A stretch of 6,579 nt of DNA from Acidiferrobacteraceae bacterium. GTDB lineage: Bacteria; Pseudomonadota; Gammaproteobacteria; Acidiferrobacterales; Acidiferrobacteraceae. A program made the translations under genes and the position numbers. Below are positions 1 through 5,540 of this stretch, piece after piece. The notes beneath the pieces were generated by a model that was not told the origin of the DNA, searched no databases, and saw only the letters and a program-made list of their open reading frames with translations. Numbering within the stretch: the stretch's first letter is position 1; every line of letters begins with the position of its first letter. Location: the NCBI GenBank assembly GCA_027343725.1, contig DAHWKH010000119.1:1-6579 (forward strand), given 5' to 3'.

Positions 1-80
1 CTCATGGCGTAATCGAGGTACGACTGGCGCATCTCCTCTTCCAGGTTGACCGGGATGGTTTCTTTGGCGAATTGATCCAT
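1..80 (-). CDS. gyrA: DNA gyrase subunit A, N-terminal fragment (cut by window edge)
   Basis: This is the beginning of the A subunit of DNA gyrase, the cytoplasmic type II topoisomerase that introduces negative supercoils. Only 26 codons lie inside the window, and the gene runs off the left edge. Reading back from the ATG at 80-78, the peptide contains IPVNLEEEMRQSYLDYAM, which closely follows the family's N-terminal signature (TPVNIEEELKSSYLDYAMS in E. coli). The identity is therefore secure despite the short length. No convincing Shine-Dalgarno sequence precedes the ATG, but the start fits the family alignment. The gene lies 80 nt downstream of mtnA on the same strand. A hairpin at the mtnA end suggests gyrA is transcribed mainly from its own promoter. 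The tyrosine and quinolone-resistance regions are outside the window. Confidence 0.95.
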   Translation of the reverse strand, partial: MDQFAKETIPVNLEEEMRQSYLDYAM

Positions 81-99
81 GCAGATTTGGCCGCGCGGG

Positions 100-150
100 C
101 GCGGATCTCTTATGGGAACGGGATGTCAGTCAAGACGATCCAGTCTACCA
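100..150 (-). promoter_or_regulatory. Possible gyrA promoter region
   Basis: The 80-nt gap between mtnA and gyrA holds the only non-coding DNA in front of gyrA. On the minus strand it contains an extended -10-like TGGTAGACT (plus 142-150). It also has a -35-like TTGACT (plus 128-133) whose nearest -10-like partner, CATAAG (plus 109-114), is only 13 nt away, shorter than the usual 16-18. Neither arrangement is a good sigma-70 match, so a promoter is likely here by position, but its exact elements are uncertain. Confidence 0.25.
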
Positions 151-151
151 T

Positions 152-188
152 AAAACGCCCTCAAGGCCGCATGACGGAGGCCTTGAGG
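152..188 (-). terminator. Hairpin overlapping the mtnA stop codon, probable terminator
   Basis: A perfect 10-bp inverted repeat pairs 159-168 (cctcaaggcc) with 179-188 (ggccttgagg) around a 10-nt loop. On the minus strand it is followed after GCG by a short run of four T (152-155). It lies exactly at the end of mtnA, and the TGA stop (163-161) is inside the distal stem arm. Position, strand and stem fit a Rho-independent terminator that separates mtnA from gyrA. The short T-run makes it a weak or partial one. The stem also encodes the last mtnA codons, so it does double duty. Confidence 0.5.
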
Positions 189-1216
189 ACGCGAATGGCC
201 TCGGCCGTCGGCCGCTCGACGACCCCTTGCTCGGTGACGAGGGCATCGACGAGGCTTGCCGGCGTGACGTCGAAGACCGCGTTCCAGGCCCGCGCGCCCT
301 CGGGGCTGTGGCGCACGCCCTGGCAGGCGAGCAACTCGTCGGGCGCGCGCTCCTCGATCGGGATATCGGCCCCCGAGGGGCAGCGGTCATCGATCGTGCT
401 CATGGGGGCGACAACGAAAAACGGCACCCCGTGATGCCGGGCGAGGACCGCGAGCCCATAGGTGCCGATCTTGTTCGCGGTGTCGCCGTTGGCCGCGATC
501 CGGTCGGCCCCGACCAGGACCGCGTCGATCTGCCCGGTTCGCAACAGCGCGCCGGCCGCCCCGTCGGCGAGGATCGTGACCGGCAGGCCCTCGGTGACGA
601 GTTCCCAGGCGGTCAACCGCGCCCCCTGGAGCCACGGGCGCGTCTCGTCGGCGTACACCATGGCGACCCCGCGCTGCGCCGCCGCCGCGCGCACGACCCC
701 GAGCGCCGTCCCATAGCCCCCGGTCGCGAGCGCCCCGGTGTTGCAGTGCGTGAGCACGCGCGCGTCCGCGGGCAGCAGGTCGGCGCCGCGGGCGCCCATG
801 CGCCGGTTGGCGGCGATATCCTCGGCGTGCAGGGCGCGCGCCGCGGCCTCGACGGCCGGCCCCGGGTCGTCCGCGGGTGCCGCCGCGATGGCCTTCTCCA
901 TCACCGCCAGCGCCCAGGCGAGGTTCACGGCGGTCGGGCGGCTTGCGCGCAACACGGCGAGGTCACGATCGACGCGCGCGCGAAAGTCCGAGGACCCGCG
1001 CGCATCGCGGACCGCGAGCAGCGCGCCGTAGGCGGCGGTCACACCGATCGCGGGCGCCCCGCGCACCACCATGTCCGCGATCGCGCGCGCCACCTCGGGC
1101 GCGCTCCGGCACAATTCGTAACGCACGCTCCCGGGCAGGACGCGCTGATCCAGGAGGCGCACGCCGTCGGCAACGAGTTCAACGGCGCGCACCTTGTCGT
1201 ACGGAATCTCGACCAC
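161..1216 (-). CDS. mtnA: Methylthioribose-1-phosphate isomerase MtnA
   Basis: MtnA converts 5-methylthioribose-1-phosphate to 5-methylthioribulose-1-phosphate in the cytoplasmic methionine salvage pathway. The product is 351 aa from the GTG at 1216, the usual size for the family (about 350). Visible motifs, in order, are LLDQRVLPG (21-29), RGAPAIGV (52-59), THCNTGALATGGYGT (156-170, with the expected catalytic Cys at 158) and VGADRIAANGDTANKIGTY (235-253, with the expected catalytic Asp at 238). It is the bona fide MtnA branch of the eIF2B-related family, not a translation factor. I chose GTG 1216 because GGGGG lies 4 nt upstream and the first conserved segment follows closely. An in-frame ATG at 1255 would add a 13-residue stretch rich in Phe that does not look like the family. 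The gene diverges from the wzm-like gene and ends in a hairpin before gyrA. It works two steps after MtaD, encoded nearby on the other strand. Confidence 0.95.
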   Translation of the reverse strand: MVEIPYDKVRAVELVADGVRLLDQRVLPGSVRYELCRSAPEVARAIADMVVRGAPAIGVTAAYGALLAVRDARGSSDFRARVDRDLAVLRASRPTAVNLAWALAVMEKAIAAAPADDPGPAVEAAARALHAEDIAANRRMGARGADLLPADARVLTHCNTGALATGGYGTALGVVRAAAAQRGVAMVYADETRPWLQGARLTAWELVTEGLPVTILADGAAGALLRTGQIDAVLVGADRIAANGDTANKIGTYGLAVLARHHGVPFFVVAPMSTIDDRCPSGADIPIEERAPDELLACQGVRHSPEGARAWNAVFDVTPASLVDALVTEQGVVERPTAEAIRVLKASVMRP

Positions 1217-1220
1217 GCAA

Positions 1221-1225
1221 CCCCC
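1221..1225 (-). promoter_or_regulatory. Probable mtnA ribosome binding site
   Basis: GGGGG on the minus strand lies 4 nt before the GTG at 1216. It is the only purine-rich Shine-Dalgarno-like stretch close to an in-frame start, and it favours this GTG over the ATG at 1255, which has no such sequence. The match to the anti-SD is imperfect and the spacing slightly short. Confidence 0.4.
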
Positions 1226-1253
1226 AAAGGCCCGGGACACGAAAAAAAAATTC

Positions 1254-1262
1254 ATGATACCA
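1254..1262 (-). promoter_or_regulatory. Candidate extended -10 promoter element for mtnA
   Basis: On the minus strand TGGTATCAT reads as an extended -10 (TGn followed by TATCAT, 5 of 6 to TATAAT). No recognisable -35 lies 16-18 nt upstream. Initiation would fall near 1247, inside a run of nine T (1250-1242), leaving a leader of about 30 nt before the GTG at 1216. The element overlaps the first codon of the divergent wzm-like gene. It is a pattern match only. Confidence 0.35.
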
Positions 1263-2113
1263 TGGATCAGGTTGCCATCGCGTCCGCCTCTCTCATGTCC
1301 GAATCCCTGACCCATCACCCGACGGCACGACTCACACCCCTGCAAGGTCTGCGCGCGCTCGCGGCTTACGGGGACATGTTGAAGAACTTCGTGCGCAAGG
1401 ACATCCAGGTCCGCTACCAGGGGGCCGCCCTCGGCTTCCTCTGGTCGCTCATCAACCCGCTCGTGATGATCGGGCTCTATATTTTCGTGTTCTCGGATGT
1501 CTTCAAATCCACCCTGCCGTACTACCCGCTCTATCTGATGGCAGGCCTCCTGCATTGGAACCTCTTTAGTCAGATCACCGGACAGAGCTGCGACACACTG
1601 CTCTCGAACGCGGGGCTCATCAAGAAGATCTACTTCCCGCGCCTCCTGGTGCCGATTTCCTCGGTACTCTTCAATGTCGTGCTCTGGCTACTCGCCATCG
1701 TCCTGTTGTTCCTGATCTACCCGTTCATCGGCGGACAGGCGCGCTGGGTGCTTCTGGCCTACCCCGTGGCCTTGGCGGCCTTCCTGTTGTTCACGTTCGG
1801 CGTGACCCTCATCCTCTCGGTGCTGAACGTCCTGTTTCGCGACCTCAAGCATCTGGTCGACGTGGCCCTTTTGTTCCTGTTTTGGGTCACCCCGATCGTC
1901 TACCAATACCACCGCATCCCGCCGCATCTGCGCGACGCCTTCGCCTTGAGCCCGCTCGTCGAGTACGTCCTCATCTTCCGCGGCATCCTCTACGCGGGCC
2001 AGTTACCCGACTGGCACATCATGGGCGCGGCGCTCACCTGGACGGCGGCGACGCTTACGCTCGGGCTGTTCGTCTTCCATCGGTACGCCGACTCGCTCGT
2101 GGAGCACCTGTGA
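1262..2113 (+). CDS. ABC-2 type polysaccharide export permease (Wzm/KpsM-like)
   Basis: This is the membrane subunit of an ABC exporter of the Wzm/KpsM type, which moves lipid-linked O-antigen, capsule or related glycans across the inner membrane. The product is 283 aa from ATG 1262. A cytoplasmic, partly amphipathic N-terminus carries the family segment VRKDIQVRYQGAALGFLWSL (44-63). About six hydrophobic segments follow, near 58-80, 88-108, 129-155, 163-190, 197-215 and 256-273. The loop NAGLIKKIYFPRLLVPIS (116-133) is typical of this permease family. Neither ATG 1262 nor the in-frame ATG at 1295 has a clear Shine-Dalgarno sequence; homologues leave room for either. The stop overlaps the start of the ATPase gene by one base (TGATG), so the two are surely a pair. 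The glycan exported cannot be told from sequence, and no glycosyltransferase is in view. TagG-type teichoic export is unlikely in this Gram-negative setting. Confidence 0.88.
   Translation: MDQVAIASASLMSESLTHHPTARLTPLQGLRALAAYGDMLKNFVRKDIQVRYQGAALGFLWSLINPLVMIGLYIFVFSDVFKSTLPYYPLYLMAGLLHWNLFSQITGQSCDTLLSNAGLIKKIYFPRLLVPISSVLFNVVLWLLAIVLLFLIYPFIGGQARWVLLAYPVALAAFLLFTFGVTLILSVLNVLFRDLKHLVDVALLFLFWVTPIVYQYHRIPPHLRDAFALSPLVEYVLIFRGILYAGQLPDWHIMGAALTWTAATLTLGLFVFHRYADSLVEHL
2101..2104 (+). promoter_or_regulatory. Ribosome binding site of the wzt-like gene
   Basis: GGAG sits 8 nt before ATG 2113, inside the last codons of the permease gene. It supports ATG 2113 as the ATPase start, and with the one-base stop/start overlap it suggests translational coupling. 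Confidence 0.6.
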
Positions 2114-2847
2114 TGCGCGGCGACGAGGTGGTGAGGGTCGAACACGTGACGAAGGAGTTCGTCTTGAAGCACAACCACGTCGACAGCCTGAAGGGCCGCT
2201 TCGTGGGGCTGTTCAAGCGCCGCATGCGGCCGCGCCACGAGCATTTCCTGGCGCTCTCGGACGTCTCGTTCACGGTCCGGCGGGGCGAAGCCGTCGGGCT
2301 CATGGGCCGTAACGGCTCCGGCAAGAGCACCCTCCTGCAGATCATCGCCGGCATCCTCCGGCCCACGGCCGGGCAGGTGGTGACCCATGGGCGCGTGGCG
2401 CCCCTGATCGAGCTCGGCGTCGGCTTCCACCCCGAACTCACGGGCGAGGAGAACGTCTACCTGAACGCGAGCCTGTACGGCCTGCGCAACAAGGACGTGC
2501 GCCGGCGCTTTCGCGACATCGTGGCGTTCTCGGAACTCGCGCACTTCATCGACACGCCCGTCAAAAACTACTCCTCCGGCATGTATATGCGTCTCGCTTT
2601 CGCCATCGCCGTGCATCTCGATCCCGAGATCCTGCTCGCCGACGAGATCCTGGCGGTCGGCGATGCCTCATTTCAGCAGAAGTGCCGGGAGAAGATCGCG
2701 AGCTTAAGGCGCGGCGGAATGAGCATCGTGCTGGTATCGCACAGCGAGCAGCAGGTGCGCAGCGTATGCGACTCGTACGTGCGTCTGGACAAGGGCCGGG
2801 TCGTCGAAAGCGGCGTCTTCAAGGCCCCGGCGGCCCATGTCCGCTAG
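2113..2847 (+). CDS. ABC exporter ATPase, Wzt/KpsT-like, without carbohydrate-binding domain
   Basis: This nucleotide-binding subunit would power the Wzm-like permease on the cytoplasmic face of the inner membrane. It has 244 aa. The Walker A motif is GRNGSGKST (65-73). The segment VAPLIELGVGFHPELTGEEN (95-114) is typical of the Wzt/TagH branch. The signature is the divergent YSSGM (153-157) usual for this branch. Walker B is ILLADE (173-178), with AVGDASFQQKC just after, and the H-loop His is 210. The protein ends soon after the ATPase core. It therefore lacks the C-terminal carbohydrate-binding domain of Wzt proteins of about 400 aa or more, such as E. coli O9a, and resembles the short Wzt/KpsT type. 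Start ATG 2113 overlaps the permease stop. The last 11 nt overlap the start of mtaD, so the C-terminal tail shares DNA with the next gene and could have been trimmed or rewritten at that junction. Confidence 0.9.
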   Translation: MRGDEVVRVEHVTKEFVLKHNHVDSLKGRFVGLFKRRMRPRHEHFLALSDVSFTVRRGEAVGLMGRNGSGKSTLLQIIAGILRPTAGQVVTHGRVAPLIELGVGFHPELTGEENVYLNASLYGLRNKDVRRRFRDIVAFSELAHFIDTPVKNYSSGMYMRLAFAIAVHLDPEILLADEILAVGDASFQQKCREKIASLRRGGMSIVLVSHSEQQVRSVCDSYVRLDKGRVVESGVFKAPAAHVR

Positions 2848-4174
2848 CGCCGACGCCGCCTTCGATCTGTGCATCGAGGCCTCGTGGGTCGTCCCGGTCG
2901 AGCCGCGCGGGACGGTTCTGCGCGACCACAAGCTCGCGATCCGCGACGGCGCGATCGCGGCCATCGTCCCGCGCGCGACCCCGATCGCGGCCGCGTCCAC
3001 GGTCACGCTCGATGGCCACGTCCTCCTGCCGGGGTTCGTGAACGCCCATACGCACGCCGCCATGACCCTGTTTCGGGGGCTGGCCGACGACCTGCCCCTG
3101 ACGCAGTGGCTGAACGAGCACATCTGGCCGGCCGAGGCGCGGTTCGTGAACGGCGCCTTTGCGCACGACGGCACGGCACTCGCGGTCCTCGAGATGGTCA
3201 AGGGCGGCACGACCTGTTTCAGCGACATGTACTTCTTTCCCGACGACACGGCGAGCGTCGTGACCGCGGCCGGCCTGCGCGCGGTCCTCGGCCTGGTCGT
3301 GATCGACGTGCCCACCGCCTGGGCGCGCACCCCGGAGGAGTATCTGAGTCGCGGGCTTGCGCTGTGCGATGCCTGGCGCCACAACCCCCTCATCAAACCC
3401 CTGCTCGCGCCGCACGCCCCCTATTCGGTGTCGGACGACACCCTGGCGCGCATCCGCGTGCGCGCCGATGAGTTGGACATCGGCCTGCATATGCACATCC
3501 ACGAGACCGCGGGCGAGATCGAGCAGTCGCTCGCCTGTCATGGCCTCAGACCCCTCGAGCGCCTGCAGCGCCTCGGGATCGTCGACCCCGGACTGATCGC
3601 CGTGCACATGACCCAGCTCCACACGGCCGAGATCGCGCTGTGCGCCGAACGGGGGGTCTCGGTGGTCCATTGTCCGGAATCGAACCTCAAGATCGCGGCC
3701 GGCATCTGCCCGGTCCCGCAGCTCCTTACGGCCGGAGTCAACGTGGCGCTCGGCACCGACGGGGCGGCGAGCAACAACGACCTCGACATGTTGGGGGAGA
3801 TGCGCACCTGCGCCCTGCTCGCGAAAGGCATAAGCGGCGACCCGACGGCGGTGCCGGCGGCGCAGGCCCTGGAAATGGCGACCCTGAACGGTGCCCGCGC
3901 CCTGGGGCTTGCAGACGCCATCGGCTCGCTCGTGGTCGGCAAACAGGCCGACGTCATCGCCATCGACCTGAGCGCGCCCGCCACCCAACCCCTGTTCGAC
4001 GTCGTCTCGCAGGTCGTCTACGCCGCGGGCCGCGATCAGGTGACCCACGTCTGGGTGGGCGGGCGGGCGCTCCTGCGCGACCGTAAGCCCCTGACCGTGG
4101 ACGAACAGGCGATCGTGGGCCGGGCGGGGGCCTGGCGTGATAAAATGACGCGCGATCCAGGAGGGACACGATGA
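2837..4174 (+). CDS. mtaD: 5'-methylthioadenosine / S-adenosylhomocysteine deaminase (amidohydrolase family)
   Basis: This metal-dependent amidohydrolase of the TRZ/ATZ and MTA/SAH deaminase group would convert 5'-methylthioadenosine to 5'-methylthioinosine, and in some family members SAH to S-inosylhomocysteine. The 445-aa length is typical. The family pattern is complete: metal ligands NAHTH (His71, His73), His220 with catalytic Glu223 in HIHETAGE, His257 in AVHMTQL, and Asp308 in LGTDGAASNNDLDM. The barrel is flanked by the usual beta-sandwich ends, with LPGFVN near 64-69 and GKQADVIAIDL near 368-378. Function is inferred mainly from neighbourhood: in Pseudomonas an MTA deaminase gene lies between mtnA and ubiG. 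Other TRZ/ATZ substrates cannot be ruled out by motif alone. ATG 2837 overlaps the ATPase gene by 11 nt with no strong Shine-Dalgarno, so translation probably depends on the upstream gene. Its stop overlaps the ubiG start as ATGA. Confidence 0.87.
   Translation: MSASADAAFDLCIEASWVVPVEPRGTVLRDHKLAIRDGAIAAIVPRATPIAAASTVTLDGHVLLPGFVNAHTHAAMTLFRGLADDLPLTQWLNEHIWPAEARFVNGAFAHDGTALAVLEMVKGGTTCFSDMYFFPDDTASVVTAAGLRAVLGLVVIDVPTAWARTPEEYLSRGLALCDAWRHNPLIKPLLAPHAPYSVSDDTLARIRVRADELDIGLHMHIHETAGEIEQSLACHGLRPLERLQRLGIVDPGLIAVHMTQLHTAEIALCAERGVSVVHCPESNLKIAAGICPVPQLLTAGVNVALGTDGAASNNDLDMLGEMRTCALLAKGISGDPTAVPAAQALEMATLNGARALGLADAIGSLVVGKQADVIAIDLSAPATQPLFDVVSQVVYAAGRDQVTHVWVGGRALLRDRKPLTVDEQAIVGRAGAWRDKMTRDPGGTR
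4138..4146 (+). promoter_or_regulatory. Candidate internal extended -10 promoter before ubiG
   Basis: TGATAAAAT, in the last codons of mtaD, matches an extended -10 (TGn plus TAAAAT, 5 of 6 to TATAAT) in very GC-rich surroundings. Initiation would be near 4153, placing the strong AGGAGG and ATG 4171 just downstream. There is no recognisable -35 at the right distance. It could let ubiG and the phosphatase gene be expressed independently of the exporter genes. Confidence 0.3.
4159..4164 (+). promoter_or_regulatory. Strong ribosome binding site of ubiG
   Basis: AGGAGG, a full Shine-Dalgarno match, is placed 6 nt before ATG 4171. It is the best ribosome binding site in the window and fixes the ubiG start, even though that start overlaps the mtaD stop. 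Confidence 0.85.
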
Positions 4175-4899
4175 CGCCATCTCCTCACAAGGCCGATCAA
4201 CAAAACGCCGACCAACGCGAACTCGAGCGCTTCGAGGCCGTCGCCGCCACCTGGTGGGACAAGGACGGGCCGCTTCGCACCCTGCACGACATCAACCCCC
4301 TGCGGCTGCAATTCATCAAGGACCGCGCGGAGCTCGCCGGGCGGCGGGTCGTGGACGTCGGCTGCGGCGGGGGCCTTTTGACCGAAAGCCTCGCCCAGGC
4401 CGGCGCGCACGTGACCGGCATCGATCTCGCCCACGAGGCCCTGCTCGTCGCGCGCCTGCACGCGGCCGAGAGCGGGCTGTCCATCGATTACCGCGAGTCC
4501 TCAGTCGAGGACTTGGCGCGCGCCGAGCCGGCCTCCTTCGACCTCGTCACCTGCCTCGAGATGCTCGAACACGTGCCCGACCCGGAATCGGTGGTGCGCG
4601 CCTGCGCAACGCTCGTCAAGCCCGGCGGACACGTCTTCTTCTCGACGATCAACCGCACCCCGAAGGCCTGGCTCGGGGTGGTCGTGGCCGCCGAGTACCT
4701 GTTTTCGCTCCTTCCGCGCGGGACCCACGAGTACGCGCGCTTCATCCGCCCCTCGGAGCTCACGCGCTGGATGCGCGAGGCGGCACTCGAGGACGTCACC
4801 CTGCGCGGCATCCGCTATGTCCCCTTCATCAAACACTACGCGCTCAGCCGCAACCTCGACATGAATTATCTCGCGCACGCGCGGCGCGGGCTTGCGTGA
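4171..4899 (+). CDS. ubiG: Ubiquinone biosynthesis O-methyltransferase UbiG
   Basis: UbiG carries out both O-methylation steps of ubiquinone synthesis, using SAM and releasing SAH, at the inner face of the cytoplasmic membrane. The product is 242 aa against 240 in E. coli. It has the UbiG N-terminal pattern ELERFEAVAATWWDKDGP (17-34) and NPLRLQFI (42-49). The SAM-binding motif I is VVDVGCGGGLLTE (60-72), with the acidic residue of motif II in GIDLAHEAL (83-91). Downstream come CLEMLEHVPDPESVV (129-143) and KPGGHVFFSTINRTPKAW (149-166). The C-terminal GTHEYARFIRPSEL (184-197) is also characteristic. These features separate it from generic class I methyltransferases. It starts within the mtaD stop (ATGA) behind a strong ribosome binding site and ends overlapping the next gene (GTGA). 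The presence of ubiG implies a ubiquinone-using proteobacterium. Confidence 0.97.
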   Translation: MTPSPHKADQQNADQRELERFEAVAATWWDKDGPLRTLHDINPLRLQFIKDRAELAGRRVVDVGCGGGLLTESLAQAGAHVTGIDLAHEALLVARLHAAESGLSIDYRESSVEDLARAEPASFDLVTCLEMLEHVPDPESVVRACATLVKPGGHVFFSTINRTPKAWLGVVVAAEYLFSLLPRGTHEYARFIRPSELTRWMREAALEDVTLRGIRYVPFIKHYALSRNLDMNYLAHARRGLA

Positions 4900-5540
4900 A
4901 AGCGCGCGCGATTCTTTTTGATCTCGACGGAACGCTCGCCGATACCGCCCCCGACCTCGCGCAGGCGCTCGCGGCATTGCGCCCCGCGGAGAGCCCGAAG
5001 TGGGATATGGACGCGGTCCGCAAGGCGACTCCCGCCGGAACGCGCGCGCTCTTGCGCCTGGCCCTCGGCATCACCCCCGCGTCCCCGAACTATGACAGCG
5101 AGCGCCAGGCATTCTTGCGCCATTACGAGCGGCTCATCGGCGCGGGCACGGTCCTCCTCCCCGGCATGGGCGAGGTGTTGGCCGAACTCGCGCGCCGCGC
5201 CATCCCCTGGGGGGTCGTCACCAACAAACCCGAGGCGCTCGCGCGCCGCGTGCTGGCCGCCCTCGGGCTCGCCGACACCGCCGCCTGCCTCATCGGCGGC
5301 GACACCACGGGGCACATGAAGCCCCACCCCGCGCCGCTCATCGAGGCGTGCGCGCGCCTTGGGCGGAAGCCTGGCGATTGCGTCTACGTGGGCGATGACG
5401 CGCGTGACGTCGAGGCGGCACGCGCCGCGGGCCTGCGGGCCTTCGCGGTGGCCTTCGGATACGCCTCCGCCGACGAGGCGCGCGCCTTCGGCGCCGACGC
5501 CGTGCTCATGAGCGCGCGCGAGATCCTGACACTCGCCTAG
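4896..5540 (+). CDS. HAD-family phosphatase, MupP / Gph type
   Basis: This is a soluble HAD subfamily IA phosphatase of 214 aa. Motif I is LFDLDGTLADT, with nucleophile Asp9 and acid/base Asp11. Motif II is Thr109 in WGVVTNKP, motif III is Lys142 in HMKPHPAP, and motif IV is VGDDARDVEAARAAG (165-179, Asp167/168). A helical cap lies between motifs I and II. Automated annotation would call it phosphoglycolate phosphatase. Its place right after ubiG, and the segments TRALL (49-53) and WGVVTNKP (105-112), match Pseudomonas MupP as I recall it. MupP dephosphorylates N-acetylmuramic acid 6-phosphate in the AmgK/MurU peptidoglycan recycling route. Sequence alone does not settle which. The start is a GTG at 4896 overlapping the ubiG stop (GTGA). 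No ATG is available before the nucleophile motif except far upstream inside ubiG. No strong Shine-Dalgarno is seen, so coupling to ubiG is likely. Its stop meets queD tail to tail. Confidence 0.9.
   Translation: MKARAILFDLDGTLADTAPDLAQALAALRPAESPKWDMDAVRKATPAGTRALLRLALGITPASPNYDSERQAFLRHYERLIGAGTVLLPGMGEVLAELARRAIPWGVVTNKPEALARRVLAALGLADTAACLIGGDTTGHMKPHPAPLIEACARLGRKPGDCVYVGDDARDVEAARAAGLRAFAVAFGYASADEARAFGADAVLMSAREILTLA

Noticed and set aside
91..104. Palindrome ccgcgc-gg-gcgcgg in the gyrA leader, considered as an operator or hairpin
   Set aside because: The two-base loop is too small for a stable hairpin, and GC-only palindromes are expected by chance in this DNA.
1242..1250. Nine-A run considered as a sequencing-error frameshift site
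   Set aside because: It lies outside both likely coding regions (mtnA from 1216, permease from 1262), so a length error would not alter either protein.
227..1261. Long open plus-strand frame running in front of the permease gene, opposite mtnA
   Set aside because: It is antisense to the clearly conserved mtnA, its translation is Arg/Gly/Ala/Pro-rich low-information sequence, and the permease homology begins only after 1262.
1256..1555. Upstream extension of mtnA on the minus strand, across the start of the permease gene
   Set aside because: The extra residues do not resemble any MtnA N-terminus and lie opposite conserved permease sequence; the frame is open because of high GC.
1990..2616. 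Minus-strand open frame of 208 codons opposite the exporter genes
   Set aside because: It is antisense to the conserved ABC ATPase motifs and has no recognisable features.
2819..4180. 453-codon minus-strand open frame opposite mtaD
   Set aside because: Typical antisense shadow in GC-rich DNA: His/Arg/Gly/Asp-rich with no recognisable domain, while the plus strand has every deaminase active-site residue.
4254..4895. N-terminal extension of the HAD phosphatase through ubiG
   Set aside because: This part is Arg/Pro/Ala-rich and out of frame with the conserved UbiG; the HAD nucleophile motif should lie within the first dozen residues, as it does from GTG 4896.
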